From Leifsonia sp. C5G2 (GTDB lineage: Bacteria > Actinomycetota > Actinomycetes > Actinomycetales > Microbacteriaceae), in the NCBI RefSeq assembly GCF_013359685.1, contig NZ_JABFMV010000012.1, positions 62,001 through 126,000 of the forward strand: a DNA stretch of 64,000 nt. Direction: 5' to 3'. Positions within the stretch are counted from its first letter, which is position 1. Each line of letters starts with the position of its first letter. Shown piece after piece: positions 26,787 to 35,658 of this stretch. The position numbers were made by a program, and so were the translations under genes. The notes beneath the pieces were generated by a model. It was not told where the DNA came from. It did no database searches and saw only the letters and a program-made list of their open reading frames with translations.

Positions 26787-27893
26787 ATGAACGGGGATGT
26801 GATGGGCGGAGGGGTCGTCGTCGCGATCGCGGCCGTGCTCTGGCTGGCCTATCTGGTCCCGGTCTGGCTGAGGCGCCGCGAGTACCTCGCCACGGAGCGC
26901 AACGCGGTGCGGCTGCAGCAGACCCTGCGGATCCTGGCCGAGACGAGCGAGCTGCCCGACGAGGTGCGCATGGAGGCGACCGCGCGCACCGTGGCGGAGC
27001 AGCAGCGCATCCTGCGCCGGGCGGAGGAGCGCAAGCTCGCCGCCGCCCGCGCCGAGGCCGCCGCGCACGCCCGCCGCGAGCAGGCGATCGCGGAGGAGCG
27101 CCGCCGCGCCGCCGAGGAGGCCGAGCGCGCCGCGGCCGAGGCGATCGCCGTCGAGCGCGCCGCCCGCGCGGCTGCGGCCCAGCGGGCACGCGTGCTCGCC
27201 ACCTCCACCGTCGCGTCCGCCCTGACCCCGCAGCGCCGCCGGCGACTGCGCCGGGCGCGCGCCCTCTCGACCCTGGTGCTCGTCGCCGGACTCGCCGGCC
27301 TCGTCGCCGGCGCTGTCGTCGCCGCCGAGACCGGCGCGTGGCTGCTGGCCGGGCTGTCCGGGGCAGCCGTGCTGCTGTCCGGCTGGATGCTCGCCCGCCT
27401 CGCGCGCCCGCAGCGCGCGGCGGTGGCGGCGCAGCCGATCGTGCGCACTTCGCAGGTCGCACCGGAGCTGTACGACGACGCGCAGCACGACGTGCCCGTG
27501 CAGGAGCGGCTCCGCCAGAGCTGGACGCCGCGGCCCCTCCCGAAGCCCCTGCACCTGTCGCCGGGAACGGTCGCCGCGGCCGCCATGGCCTCGGTGGATG
27601 CCGCCGCAGAGCTCCGCCGCGCCGCCGTGCGCGCCGAGTTCGAGCGCAAGGCGGCCGAGGTCGTCGCGCCCGCTCCGGCGCCCGTTCCGCTGCGCCCGGT
27701 CGCGGCCGTCGCGCCCGCGGCATCCGTTGCGCCGGTCGCATCCGTGGCCTCTGTGGCGACCCTCGGGACCGTCTCGTCTGCGGCCGAGCCGGCCGCTCCG
27801 AGCCGCTACGCGAGCATGGGCGTGCTGGACGACGTGGACGCCGCCGGCATGGACCTGGACGCCGTCCTGCGGCGTCGCCGGGCCGCCAGCTGA
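26787..27893 (+). CDS. GlpR/SepX-like divisome-associated membrane protein
   Basis: A 368-residue protein. It has one N-terminal membrane helix (about 9-25) ending in a WLRRREYLATERN turn, a long Ala/Arg/Glu-rich helix (about 50-145), two further helices (about 160-205) and an Ala/Pro/Val-rich disordered tail. The order galU-rimJ-this gene matches that around Rv0996 of M. tuberculosis, the locus of GlpR, the membrane receptor of the gephyrin-like protein Glp in Corynebacterium and the relative of Streptomyces SepX. The assignment rests on synteny and topology. TACCGT (26775-26780) lies six bases before the ATG. Confidence 0.7.
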   Translation: MNGDVMGGGVVVAIAAVLWLAYLVPVWLRRREYLATERNAVRLQQTLRILAETSELPDEVRMEATARTVAEQQRILRRAEERKLAAARAEAAAHARREQAIAEERRRAAEEAERAAAEAIAVERAARAAAAQRARVLATSTVASALTPQRRRRLRRARALSTLVLVAGLAGLVAGAVVAAETGAWLLAGLSGAAVLLSGWMLARLARPQRAAVAAQPIVRTSQVAPELYDDAQHDVPVQERLRQSWTPRPLPKPLHLSPGTVAAAAMASVDAAAELRRAAVRAEFERKAAEVVAPAPAPVPLRPVAAVAPAASVAPVASVASVATLGTVSSAAEPAAPSRYASMGVLDDVDAAGMDLDAVLRRRRAAS

Positions 27894-27905
27894 GCCGCCC
27901 TCGAT

Positions 27906-27935
27906 TTCGACTCGACCGCGGTCAGGTGCTATTGT
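27906..27935 (+). promoter_or_regulatory. Promoter of tRNA-Ala
   Basis: TTCGAC (27906-27911) and TATTGT (27930-27935) are 18 bp apart; the start of transcription would fall about ten bases before the mature tRNA. Confidence 0.5.
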
Positions 27936-27951
27936 TTCTAAGCAGTTCCCC

Positions 27952-28024
27952 GGGGCTATGGCGCAGTTGGTAGCGCGCTTCGTTCGCATCGAAGAGGTCA
28001 GGAGTTCGAATCTCCTTAGCTCCA
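27952..28024 (+). tRNA. tRNA-Ala (anticodon CGC)
   Basis: A 73-base cloverleaf. The acceptor stem GGGGCTA pairs with TAGCTCC, followed by discriminator A; the D arm contains GCGCAGTTGGTAGCGC, the anticodon stem CTTCG/CGAAG (27978-27994) holds loop TTCGCAT with anticodon CGC at 27985-27987, and the T arm contains GGAGTTCGAATCTCC. CCA is not fully encoded (A then CCG). It reads GCG Ala codons. No integrase or direct repeat of its 3' end is seen nearby. Confidence 0.95.
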
Positions 28025-28034
28025 CCGGTACCGG

Positions 28035-28060
28035 AAAGGCCGCCCGCTCGGGCGGCCTTT
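28035..28060 (+). terminator. Rho-independent terminator of tRNA-Ala
   Basis: AAAGGCCGCCC and GGGCGGCCTTT form an 11-bp stem with a GCTC loop, followed by CTGCTTCT. It starts 11 bases after the tRNA. Confidence 0.9.
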
Positions 28061-28162
28061 CTGCTTCTCCGGGCAGTTGCGTGTTCTGCGACTGCGCCCT
28101 CGCGGAACGTCTGCGGGTGCGCGACCGGCCGCATTCGTTCCGAACCGCCGCAGTCGCGGGGG

Positions 28163-28762
28163 TCAGAGCACCAGCAGGACGGCGAGCACCAGCATGAGCA
28201 CGGCGATGCCGCCGTCGAGGATGCGCCATGCGACCGGCCTGGCGAACACCGGTGCGGCGAACCGCGCCCCGAAGCCCAGCAGCGAGAACCACAGCACGCT
28301 GGCCGTGGCGGCGCCCGCGCCGAACACCCAGCGGCCGGGGTCGCCATGCGAGGCGGACAGCGAGCCGAGCAGCAGGACCGTGTCCAGGTACACGTGCGGG
28401 TTCAGCCAGGTGATCGCGAGGCACGTGCCGACCGCCGCCGCGAGGGAGCCGGCCACCGCGCCCGCCGCGTTCAGCGCCTGCGGTCGCAGCGCCCGGCGGG
28501 CGGCGAACACGGCGTAGCCGAGCAGGAAGGCGAAGCCCGCCCAGCGGACGATCGTCAGGGCGACCGGAGCCTGCTTCACCAGCACACCGATCCCGGCGAC
28601 GCCCGCGGCGATGAGGACCGCGTCGCTCAGCACGCAGATCAGCACGACGGGGAGGACGTGCTCGCGGCGGAGGCCCTGGCGCAGCACGAACGCGTTCTGC
28701 GCGCCGATGGCGACGATGAGGGAGGCGGCCGAGCCGAGGCCGGTGACGAAGGTGGCGAACAC
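28163..28762 (-). CDS. lysE: LysE/ArgO-family amino-acid exporter
   Basis: A 199-residue protein with about six membrane helices. GAQNAFVLRQGLRREHV near residues 20-36 is the LysE/ArgO signature, and TWLNPHVYLDTVLLLGS a second conserved block. It exports basic amino acids (Lys, Arg) when they accumulate. It is divergent from a LysG/ArgP-type regulator, the classical arrangement in Corynebacterium. TAGCGT (28769-28774 on this strand) stands six bases before the GTG start. Confidence 0.92.
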   Translation of the reverse strand: MFATFVTGLGSAASLIVAIGAQNAFVLRQGLRREHVLPVVLICVLSDAVLIAAGVAGIGVLVKQAPVALTIVRWAGFAFLLGYAVFAARRALRPQALNAAGAVAGSLAAAVGTCLAITWLNPHVYLDTVLLLGSLSASHGDPGRWVFGAGAATASVLWFSLLGFGARFAAPVFARPVAWRILDGGIAVLMLVLAVLLVL

Positions 28763-28787
28763 CCTTCGACGCTAGGGATGTGCCTCC

Positions 28788-28832
28788 ACTAAGTACAGCT
28801 CAGGTTTCTTAGCAGCCATTAGCATGGCTTAG
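28788..28832. promoter_or_regulatory. Intergenic control region between lysE and lysG
   Basis: CTAAG and CTTAG lie 14 bases apart (28789-28812), a dyad of the T-N11-A kind expected for a LysR-type protein. A second AT-rich half (CATTAGCATGGCTTAG) covers the lysG -10 and start, consistent with self-control. Confidence 0.45.
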
Positions 28833-29780
28833 GTGACAGCCAACGCCGATCAGCTGCGCGCCCTCGCCGCCGTGGTGGACGCCGGGACGTTCGAGGCGGC
28901 GGCCGCTGCCCTGCACGTCACCCCGTCCGCAGTGAGCCAGCGCATCAAGGCGCTGGAGGAGCAGAGCGGGCGCGTGCTGGTGCGGCGGAGCAAGCCGGTC
29001 GAGCCGACGGAGGCGGGCAGCGTCCTGCTCCGGCTGGCGCGTCAGCTGGCTCTTCTCGAGAGCGAGGCCGAGGCCGCGCTGGCGGGACGGCACGAAGCGG
29101 CGGGTGCGGTCGTGCCGCTGGTCGTCAACGCCGACTCCCTGGCGACCTGGGTGCTTCCGGCTCTGGCCCGGGTGGACGGCATCCGCTTCGAGCTCGCCCT
29201 GGACGACCAGGAGCACACGCTCGATCGGCTCCGCGACGGCACCGCCATGGCGGCGATCGGCTCCGACCCGGAGCCGGTGCAGGGCTGCACCGCCCGACCC
29301 CTGGGCGAGATGGTGTACCGGGCGGTGGCCTGCCCGGCGTACGTCGAGCGATGGTGCCCCGGCGGCTGGACGCCGTCGGCCGCCGCGGAAGCGCCCGTGC
29401 TGGTGTTCGACCGCAAGGACGCGCTGCAGGACCGCTACCTGGATGCGTTCGCGCCCGGCGCGCGCCCGCCGCGGCACTACATCCCGGCGTCCACCCAGTT
29501 CGTCGACGCCGCCGTCCTCGGGCTCGGCTGGGGGATGCTGCCCGACCTGCAGGCGGACGCGCTGGTGGCCGAGGGGCGGCTCGTCGTGCTCGACCCCGTC
29601 CGGGTCGAGCGTGTGCCCCTGTACTGGCACCGATGGTCGCTGCGGTCCGCGGCGCTCGACGCCGTCGCCGAGGCGATCGCAGCCGAGGCCGCGCGAGTGC
29701 TGGTCCCGGTACCCGCGGCTAGAGAGTCGCGAGCACCAGGTCGAGGGCGTCCACGAAACGGTCGGCGCTCTCCCGCGTGA
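28833..29780 (+). CDS. lysG: LysR-family regulator, LysG/ArgP type
   Basis: A 315-residue protein. Residues 5-64 form the LysR winged helix (QLRALAAVVDAGTFEAAAAALHVTPSAVSQRIKALEEQ); the rest is the co-inducer domain, with PASTQFVDAAVLGLGWGMLP near 225, typical of the ArgP/IciA branch. It probably activates lysE when Lys or Arg is abundant. TAGCAT (28820-28825) stands seven bases before the GTG. The last 62 bases overlap the end of the convergent aminotransferase gene, and the extra C-terminal residues are Arg/Pro-rich and probably not structured. Confidence 0.88.
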   Translation: MTANADQLRALAAVVDAGTFEAAAAALHVTPSAVSQRIKALEEQSGRVLVRRSKPVEPTEAGSVLLRLARQLALLESEAEAALAGRHEAAGAVVPLVVNADSLATWVLPALARVDGIRFELALDDQEHTLDRLRDGTAMAAIGSDPEPVQGCTARPLGEMVYRAVACPAYVERWCPGGWTPSAAAEAPVLVFDRKDALQDRYLDAFAPGARPPRHYIPASTQFVDAAVLGLGWGMLPDLQADALVAEGRLVVLDPVRVERVPLYWHRWSLRSAALDAVAEAIAAEAARVLVPVPAARESRAPGRGRPRNGRRSPA

Positions 29781-32598
29781 TGCACAGCGGCGGCTTGATC
29801 TTCAGCACATTCTTGTAATCGCCCGTCGGCTGCACGATGCAGCCCTCGGCGAGCATCCGGTCGCACACCAGCGCCGCCTCGGCCGTCGCCGGCTTCAGCG
29901 TCTCGCGGTCGAGCACCAGCTCCATGCCGAGGTAGAGGCCCATGCCGTGCACCGCGCCGACGAGAGGATGCCGGTCGCCCAGCTCCCGCAGCCGCGCGGC
30001 GAGGTGGTCGCCGACGGTCGCCGCGTTCTCCTGCAGGTGCTCGTCGCGCATCACGTCGAGCACCGTCAGGCCGACGACCGACGACACCGGGCTCCCACCG
30101 GCGGATGAGAAGAAGCTGCCCTCGGCGGCGAACGACTCCGCGATCTCCCGCCGGGTGATCACCGCGCCGAGCGGCTGCCCGTTGCCCATGGCCTTCGCGA
30201 TCGTGATGACGTCGGGCACGACGCCCTGCTGCTCGGCGCCCCAGAAGTAGTGGCCGAGACGGCCGTAGCCGACCTGCACCTCGTCGGCGATGCAGACGCC
30301 GCCGCGGGCGCGGATGCGTTCGTAGACACCGGCCAGGTAGCCGTCGGGCAGCATCAGGCCGCCCGCGTTGCCGAAGACCGGCTCGGCGATGTAGCCGGCC
30401 ACCTCGGTGCTCGCGGCGTCGAGGGCGGCGAGGTCCGCATCCAGATCGGCCAGGTAGGCGGGCGCCGAGCCGGGACCGAGGTGCTTTCCGCGGAGGGAGT
30501 TGGGGGCGGCGACGAGCGTCACCCAGTCGGGACGCGTCTCCAGCGCCCGCGGGTTGTCGCCGAGGGAGGACGAGACTGCATCGGAGGCCATGGTCCAGCC
30601 GTGGTAGGCCTCGGTCACCGCGAGGATGGTGCGGCGGCCGGTGTGGATCTGCGCCAGCCGCAGCGCGAGGTCGACCGCCTCGCTGCCGCTGTTCACGAGG
30701 AAGACCGTGTCGAGCCCGTCCGGCGCGAGTTCAGCCAGGCGCTCGGTGAAGCGGGACAGCTCGTCGTAGTGGAACCGCGAGTTCGTGTTGAGGCGCGCCC
30801 ACTGATCGCGCACCGCCTCCACCAGCCGCGGGTGCCCGTGACCGATCTGCGTGACGTTGTTGACCATGTCGATGTAGCTCTGCGCGCGGGTGTCGACGAG
30901 GTGGTGGCGCCAGCCGCGCTCGATGAGCGGTGGATAGGCGAAGTAGTGCTCCTGCACCTGCGCGAACGTGGCATCCCGGCGGGCGAGGGACGCTGCGGGG
31001 TCGGGCGCGGCCACGGCGAGGTCGGCTCCGAAGAGCGCGGACGGGTCGGGGGAGACGGCAGACCACTCGGCGAACGGGAGGGCCGGGGTGACGAAGGCCG
31101 GCGGCCGGTGCCCGGCGAGCGTGCTCAGCTGGGCGGTGAGCCGCACAGCGGTGCCGATGACCTCGCCGGCCGCGATGGAGGCGGTGGTGAGCGGGCGCAC
31201 GAGGCCGTCGAGCCACAGCTCGAGGCCGGCGCCGGTTCCGCGCAGGAGCCACGAGCCCTCGACGAGGGCGAGCTCACCCGCGAACGGAGCCGTGACGTCC
31301 AGGCCGGCCGGGGCGTCGACCGTGACCGCGAGGGCGACCGTGGCATCCGGGAGCGAGCGGTCGGCGGTGGTGCGGGTCAGCCGGGCCTCCCCGTAGCGCG
31401 TGACGGCGTGGCCCCGCTCGCGGCAGACGCGGGCGAGCACTACGTCTTCCGCATCCTCTTGCAGCCAGACGCCGGCGTCGAGGTCGCGCGACTCCACCGA
31501 GAGGTCGGCGAGGTGGGCGGGGGTGGTCGTCAGAGGGATGAGGCGGCCGAGCGGCGTGGCTGCGGCTGCAGACGGGCCCGCCAGGCGGGCACGGACGAGG
31601 GTCTCCAGCTCACCGGCGTCGAGCCGCCGGGCGATGTCGAAGGCGACCCACTCGTGGGCGCGGTTCTCGTCGGCATAGACGTTGTCGGCCTCGAGGGCCA
31701 CCTGCTGCTCGCCGCTGACGACGAGCACCGCTCCGCGCAGCACGACCAGGGGCCACAGCGCGGCCAGGTCGGCGTCATCGAGTGGCGCCTCGGCGTGGAA
31801 GGCCTCGATCACATCCAGAACGGCGAGCGGCTCGTCCGGAACGTGGTGCAGGGCGCTCGTGACCGTGGCGGCCAGCTCGGCGACGAGCCAGCCGTCGGAC
31901 ACGTCGCCGAAGTCGATCACGCCCGGACCGTCGTCGCCCAGCACGATGTTGTCGTCGGTGACGTCGCCGTGCACCGCCTGGACGCGCAGCCGCCGGCGGA
32001 GGGGCTCCAGCCGCGCGAGGGCGGCATCCGTCGCCTCGCGCACGACCCGGCGCTTCGCCGGCTGCTCGACGTGCTCCAGGAGCAGGTCGACGACCTCGCC
32101 GCCGATGCGTGCGTCCCACTGGGTGGTGCGGTCGAGGCCGGGATGCGTCAGCGCGGCCAGGCCGCCGGCGACGCGGCCGGCGAGGGTGCCGAGCGTGCGC
32201 AGCTGGTCGCGGGTGGGGCGGCCGACGCCGGTGAGTGGCTCGCCGTCGAGGTAGCGGAGCACGCGCGCGAGGAGTGTGCGGCCGGCGACCTCGACCTCCA
32301 CCAGTTCGGCGCCGTCGAGCGAGGCGACGACCTCGGGGATGCGGATGCCCGAGCCGGCGAGGGCCGCGAGCGCGGCGTTCTGCGCCAGGAGCTCGTCGGC
32401 GGAGAACACCGGGTTGGCGAGCTTGAGCACGAAACGCTCTCCGCCGGTGTCGATGCGGAAGTTGCGATCCTGGTTGCTGCCCAGTTCGACGATGTCGCCC
32501 TCCAGCCCGAACCGGGTCGCGGCGATCGCCGCCGCGTCCTCCACCGTGACCTCGGGTCGGGGGAGCGCGGGCTGGGTGAGGAAGTCGAAGTTCGGCAA
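29719..32598 (-). CDS. Bifunctional APH-like kinase / class III aminotransferase
   Basis: A 959-residue fusion protein. Residues 20-330 form an aminoglycoside-phosphotransferase/choline-kinase-like domain, with catalytic VQAVHGDVTDDNIVL and the metal motif VIDFGDVSD. A middle domain of about 180 residues is beta-rich. The C-terminal 420 residues are a class III PLP aminotransferase, with NSGSEAVDLALRLAQ, EAYHGWT, IADEVQVGYGR and IAKAMGNG (PLP Lys). The same fusion is related to the ethanolamine-phosphate phospho-lyase group; a kinase feeding a phospho-amino alcohol to the lyase domain is plausible but unproven. A TTG start is chosen because GGAG precedes it and upstream reading is low quality. 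The gene stands alone. Confidence 0.85.
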   Translation of the reverse strand: MPNFDFLTQPALPRPEVTVEDAAAIAATRFGLEGDIVELGSNQDRNFRIDTGGERFVLKLANPVFSADELLAQNAALAALAGSGIRIPEVVASLDGAELVEVEVAGRTLLARVLRYLDGEPLTGVGRPTRDQLRTLGTLAGRVAGGLAALTHPGLDRTTQWDARIGGEVVDLLLEHVEQPAKRRVVREATDAALARLEPLRRRLRVQAVHGDVTDDNIVLGDDGPGVIDFGDVSDGWLVAELAATVTSALHHVPDEPLAVLDVIEAFHAEAPLDDADLAALWPLVVLRGAVLVVSGEQQVALEADNVYADENRAHEWVAFDIARRLDAGELETLVRARLAGPSAAAATPLGRLIPLTTTPAHLADLSVESRDLDAGVWLQEDAEDVVLARVCRERGHAVTRYGEARLTRTTADRSLPDATVALAVTVDAPAGLDVTAPFAGELALVEGSWLLRGTGAGLELWLDGLVRPLTTASIAAGEVIGTAVRLTAQLSTLAGHRPPAFVTPALPFAEWSAVSPDPSALFGADLAVAAPDPAASLARRDATFAQVQEHYFAYPPLIERGWRHHLVDTRAQSYIDMVNNVTQIGHGHPRLVEAVRDQWARLNTNSRFHYDELSRFTERLAELAPDGLDTVFLVNSGSEAVDLALRLAQIHTGRRTILAVTEAYHGWTMASDAVSSSLGDNPRALETRPDWVTLVAAPNSLRGKHLGPGSAPAYLADLDADLAALDAASTEVAGYIAEPVFGNAGGLMLPDGYLAGVYERIRARGGVCIADEVQVGYGRLGHYFWGAEQQGVVPDVITIAKAMGNGQPLGAVITRREIAESFAAEGSFFSSAGGSPVSSVVGLTVLDVMRDEHLQENAATVGDHLAARLRELGDRHPLVGAVHGMGLYLGMELVLDRETLKPATAEAALVCDRMLAEGCIVQPTGDYKNVLKIKPPLCITRESADRFVDALDLVLATL

Positions 32599-32769
32599 CG
32601 GGGCTCCAGGGCTCGGCGGCGATTTCGAGGTCAGTCTAGTGAGGGGGCGCCGACGCCGTGTCGAACGGAGGGCGCGCCTGTGGACACCCTGCTGATTGTG
32701 CATCACAGTCGGTATCAGCACGGCTCCCGCCCAGCGAACGTACGGGAGGCTCCGCGTAGCCTGGGGCCT

Positions 32770-33195
32770 GTGAAGCCTTGGAGGACCGCGCTCGTCGCCT
32801 TTGTGATCGACGCGGCCTTCGTGACCCTCTTCGTGCTGATCGGGCGCCGCAGTCACGGTGAGACCACGTCCGCCGCCGGCGTCTTCGACACCCTGTGGCC
32901 GTTCCTGGTCGCACTCGTGGTCGGCTGGCTCGTGACCTGGGCGTGGCGGCGTCCGCTCGCCATCGTCTGGCCGGGCGTCCCGGTGTGGCTGATGACGGTG
33001 GCGCTCGGGATGCTGATCCGCACCTCCGCGGGCCAGGGCGTCGAGCCGTCGTTCATCGCCGTGGCGGCGGTCGTGCTCGGGGTGTTCCTGGTGGGCTGGC
33101 GTCTGGTGGCCCTCCCGTTCGTTCGGCGCAGACGGATCGCGCGGACGGCTGCGGCTGCGGCCGCGGCCGTCGCGGTCGACCGCAGCGTGCGGTAG
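32770..33195 (+). CDS. DUF3054 membrane protein
   Basis: A 141-residue protein with four membrane helices (about 7-25, 38-56, 64-82 and 92-112) and a basic, Ala-rich tail. WRTALVAFVIDAAFVTLFVLIGRRSH and a WLVTWAWRRP block match the actinobacterial DUF3054 family, whose role is unknown. TAGCCT (32757-32762) stands seven bases before the GTG, so the message is probably leaderless. It converges on the M24 peptidase gene. Confidence 0.82.
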   Translation: MKPWRTALVAFVIDAAFVTLFVLIGRRSHGETTSAAGVFDTLWPFLVALVVGWLVTWAWRRPLAIVWPGVPVWLMTVALGMLIRTSAGQGVEPSFIAVAAVVLGVFLVGWRLVALPFVRRRRIARTAAAAAAAVAVDRSVR

Positions 33196-33219
33196 CGGCC
33201 GCGCCACGCGTCGGCGGAC

Positions 33220-34329
33220 TCAGCCGACCAGGTGCAGCTCCCGGCTCGAGTTGTTGAGCCGGTGCGCGCCGTCCTCCGCGGCGACGACGATGTCCTCGAT
33301 GCGGACGCCGAAGCGGCCAGGCAGGTAGATGCCCGGCTCGATCGAGAAGCACATCCCCGCCTCGATCGGCTGTTCCTCGCCCTCGACCAGATAGGGCGGC
33401 TCGTGGGTGGTCACCCCGATGCCGTGGCCGACCCGGTGGATGAAGAACTCGCCGTAGCCGGCCTCGCGGATGACCCGGCGCGCCGCCCGGTCGATCTCCT
33501 GGCACGGGACGCCGACGGCGACGGCCTCGAAGGCGGTCTGCTGCGCCTGCCTGACCACCTCGTACACCTCGTGCTCCTCGTCGGTCGGTTCGCCGACGTG
33601 CACGGTCCGGGTGGTGTCCGAGCCGTAGCCCGCGAGCAGGCCGCCGAAGTCGAGGACCACCATGTCACCCTCCGCGATGATCCGCTCGCCGGGCTCGTGG
33701 TGCGGGTCGGCGCCGTTCGGGCCGGACGCGACGATCGTGAAGTCGACCTGCTCGTGGCCGTGCTCGCGGAGCAGCCTGTCGAGGTCGGCGGCGAGCTGCC
33801 GCTCGGTTCGCCCCGCGAACGGCACGCGCAGCACGTCTTCGAAGGTCGCGTCGGCCGCGGCGCCCGCGGCCGCGAGGCGGTCGACCTCGTCGGCGGACTT
33901 CACCGCTCGCAGCATCGGGAGCGCGTTCGAGATGGCGGCGAATCGGGCGCCCGGCAGCTTCTGCTGGAGGCCGAGCAGGTGCATCGCCCAGGTCGCATCG
34001 GAGATCGCGTAGCGTCCCTCGGGCTGGAGCAGCCCGGAGGCCGGGGCGTACTCGTCCTCGCCATCGGTCCAGGTGAGCAGCCGGATCGCCCCGGACGCCC
34101 GGGTCTCGGCGGCGCCGCCGCGTTCGAGGGCGGGCACCAGAATGGTCGGCTCGCCGTCGGCCGGGATCACCAGCAGCGTGATCCGCTCGGTGGTAACGGG
34201 CAGATAGTCGGCGAAGTAGGCCAGGTCCGGACCGGGCGCGATGACGAGCCCGTCGAACCCGGCCGCGCGGGCCTGTCGTGCCCCGCGCTCCAAGCGCTCG
34301 GCGAAGTGCCGTGCCGTGATCTCCCGCAT
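33220..34329 (-). CDS. Xaa-Pro aminopeptidase, M24 family
   Basis: A 369-residue protein with an N-terminal creatinase-like domain (about 1-140) and a C-terminal pita-bread metallopeptidase. The five metal ligands are all present: Asp in MVVLDFGG, Asp in GSDTTRTVH, His in HRVGHGIG, Glu in CFSIEPGIY and Glu in VRIEDIVV. It removes N-terminal residues before proline, or acts on a related dipeptide. An AGGAGG nine bases before the ATG fixes the start. The acyl-CoA dehydrogenase gene ends 66 bp upstream on the same strand, so co-transcription is possible. Confidence 0.88.
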   Translation of the reverse strand: MREITARHFAERLERGARQARAAGFDGLVIAPGPDLAYFADYLPVTTERITLLVIPADGEPTILVPALERGGAAETRASGAIRLLTWTDGEDEYAPASGLLQPEGRYAISDATWAMHLLGLQQKLPGARFAAISNALPMLRAVKSADEVDRLAAAGAAADATFEDVLRVPFAGRTERQLAADLDRLLREHGHEQVDFTIVASGPNGADPHHEPGERIIAEGDMVVLDFGGLLAGYGSDTTRTVHVGEPTDEEHEVYEVVRQAQQTAFEAVAVGVPCQEIDRAARRVIREAGYGEFFIHRVGHGIGVTTHEPPYLVEGEEQPIEAGMCFSIEPGIYLPGRFGVRIEDIVVAAEDGAHRLNNSSRELHLVG

Positions 34330-34395
34330 GTCCGGTGCCCTCCTGGTCGCGGTTCCTGCTTGGTGTGGACCGCGTTGCCGGTGCGGTCCTCGTGC

Positions 34396-35580
34396 TCAGT
34401 CCTCGATCGGTCCCAGCCACGCGGTGGCGACCGTGTTGTGCGCCGACTCGGCGTCGGACGGGTGGAAGAGGCCGGCGAGCACGTCGCGGTACAGCCGGCC
34501 CAGCTCGTTGCCCGCGAAGAACGTCGATCCGCCGGAGACCCGGACGGCCTGGTCGACCACGCGACGCGCGGTCTCCGTCGCGCGGATCTTGAGGCCGACG
34601 AGCTTCGGGAACCAGAGGGCGCCATGCGAGGCGAGGGTGTCGACGTCGCGGGCGAGCGCATCCAGCTGGGGGAGCAGGGCGTCCTGCTCGATCGCGGCCT
34701 CGGCCACGCGCCAGCGGATGTCGGGGTCGTTCGCGTAGCTCCGGCCGTCGTTCTTGAGGCTGGTGCGCCGGTGGGCGGCCTCCACGGCGAGCTCGAGCGC
34801 GCGCGCACCGATACCGGTGTAGACGGCGGCGAGCAGGATCTCGAAGTTGGCGAAGATCGCGAACACCAGCGGGTCGGGGTTCGGCCCGGGATCGAGCCGG
34901 CGGACCACCCGGTCGGCCGCCGCCCGTGCGCCGACCAGCACCGTGGTGTTGCTCTGGGTCGCGCGCATCCCGAGCGTGTCCCAGTCCTCCCGGATCTCGA
35001 ACCCGCCGCCGGTGCGCTCGATGAAGCCGTAGACGATCTTCGGCGCATCGGGGCTCGTGCTGTCGAGGCCCATTGTGCCGAGCCGCGTCCACGCGGGGGA
35101 GAGCGAGGTGAAGATCTTGCGGCCGTGGAACCGGTACGAACCGTCCGGCTCCGGTCTCGCCTCGGTCGTCGAGCCGAACAGCACCAGGTCGTTGCCGGCC
35201 TCGCTCAGCCCGAACGCGAAGACCTCGCCGGCGCCGGCCTCCCGTAGCACGAACTCCAGCGAGTCGTCGCCGCGGTCGCGCAGCGTCTTCGCGATGCCGG
35301 TCCAGACCAGATGCATGTTGACGGCGAGGGCGGTCGCCGGAGCGGCGCCCGCCAGCCGGGCCTGAAGTCGTGCTGTCTGCTCCAGGCTGAGCCCGAGTCC
35401 CCCGAACTCGGTGGGCACCAGAGCCGTGAGATAGCCGCCGTCGGCGAGCTCGGCGAAGTCTTCCGTGAAGAAGCGGTTCTCGCGGTCGTACCCGGCGGCG
35501 CGGGAGCGGATGCGGGACAGCAGCTCGTCGTTCAGAGGGTCGGCAGGGTGCGGGTCGGAGGAGGGGTCGTGCTCGGTCAC
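34396..35580 (-). CDS. Acyl-CoA dehydrogenase family protein
   Basis: A 394-residue flavoprotein. The N-terminal helical domain contains LVPTEFGGLGLSLEQTARLQARLA; FAFGLSEAGNDLVLFGSTTEA and GRKIFTSLSPAWTRLGTMG form the beta domain with the FAD loop; the C-terminal helices include GGSTFFAGNELGRLYRDV. It resembles the SfnB/DszC-like and other non-fatty-acid members as well as true dehydrogenases, so the substrate is open. The GTG at 35580 is chosen because TAATGT stands seven bases upstream (35588-35593). Confidence 0.82.
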   Translation of the reverse strand: MTEHDPSSDPHPADPLNDELLSRIRSRAAGYDRENRFFTEDFAELADGGYLTALVPTEFGGLGLSLEQTARLQARLAGAAPATALAVNMHLVWTGIAKTLRDRGDDSLEFVLREAGAGEVFAFGLSEAGNDLVLFGSTTEARPEPDGSYRFHGRKIFTSLSPAWTRLGTMGLDSTSPDAPKIVYGFIERTGGGFEIREDWDTLGMRATQSNTTVLVGARAAADRVVRRLDPGPNPDPLVFAIFANFEILLAAVYTGIGARALELAVEAAHRRTSLKNDGRSYANDPDIRWRVAEAAIEQDALLPQLDALARDVDTLASHGALWFPKLVGLKIRATETARRVVDQAVRVSGGSTFFAGNELGRLYRDVLAGLFHPSDAESAHNTVATAWLGPIED

Positions 35581-35658
35581 GCTCCTCACATTAGGGGAGC
35601 GCGACCGGGCACGGGAGCCCTCACGGGAAGGTGTGGAAAGTCCGGTTTCTGTGGACGA

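Noticed and set aside
27952-28024. tRNA-Ala as a phage or island attachment site
   Set aside because: No integrase, no repeat of the tRNA 3' end and no change of composition on either side were seen.
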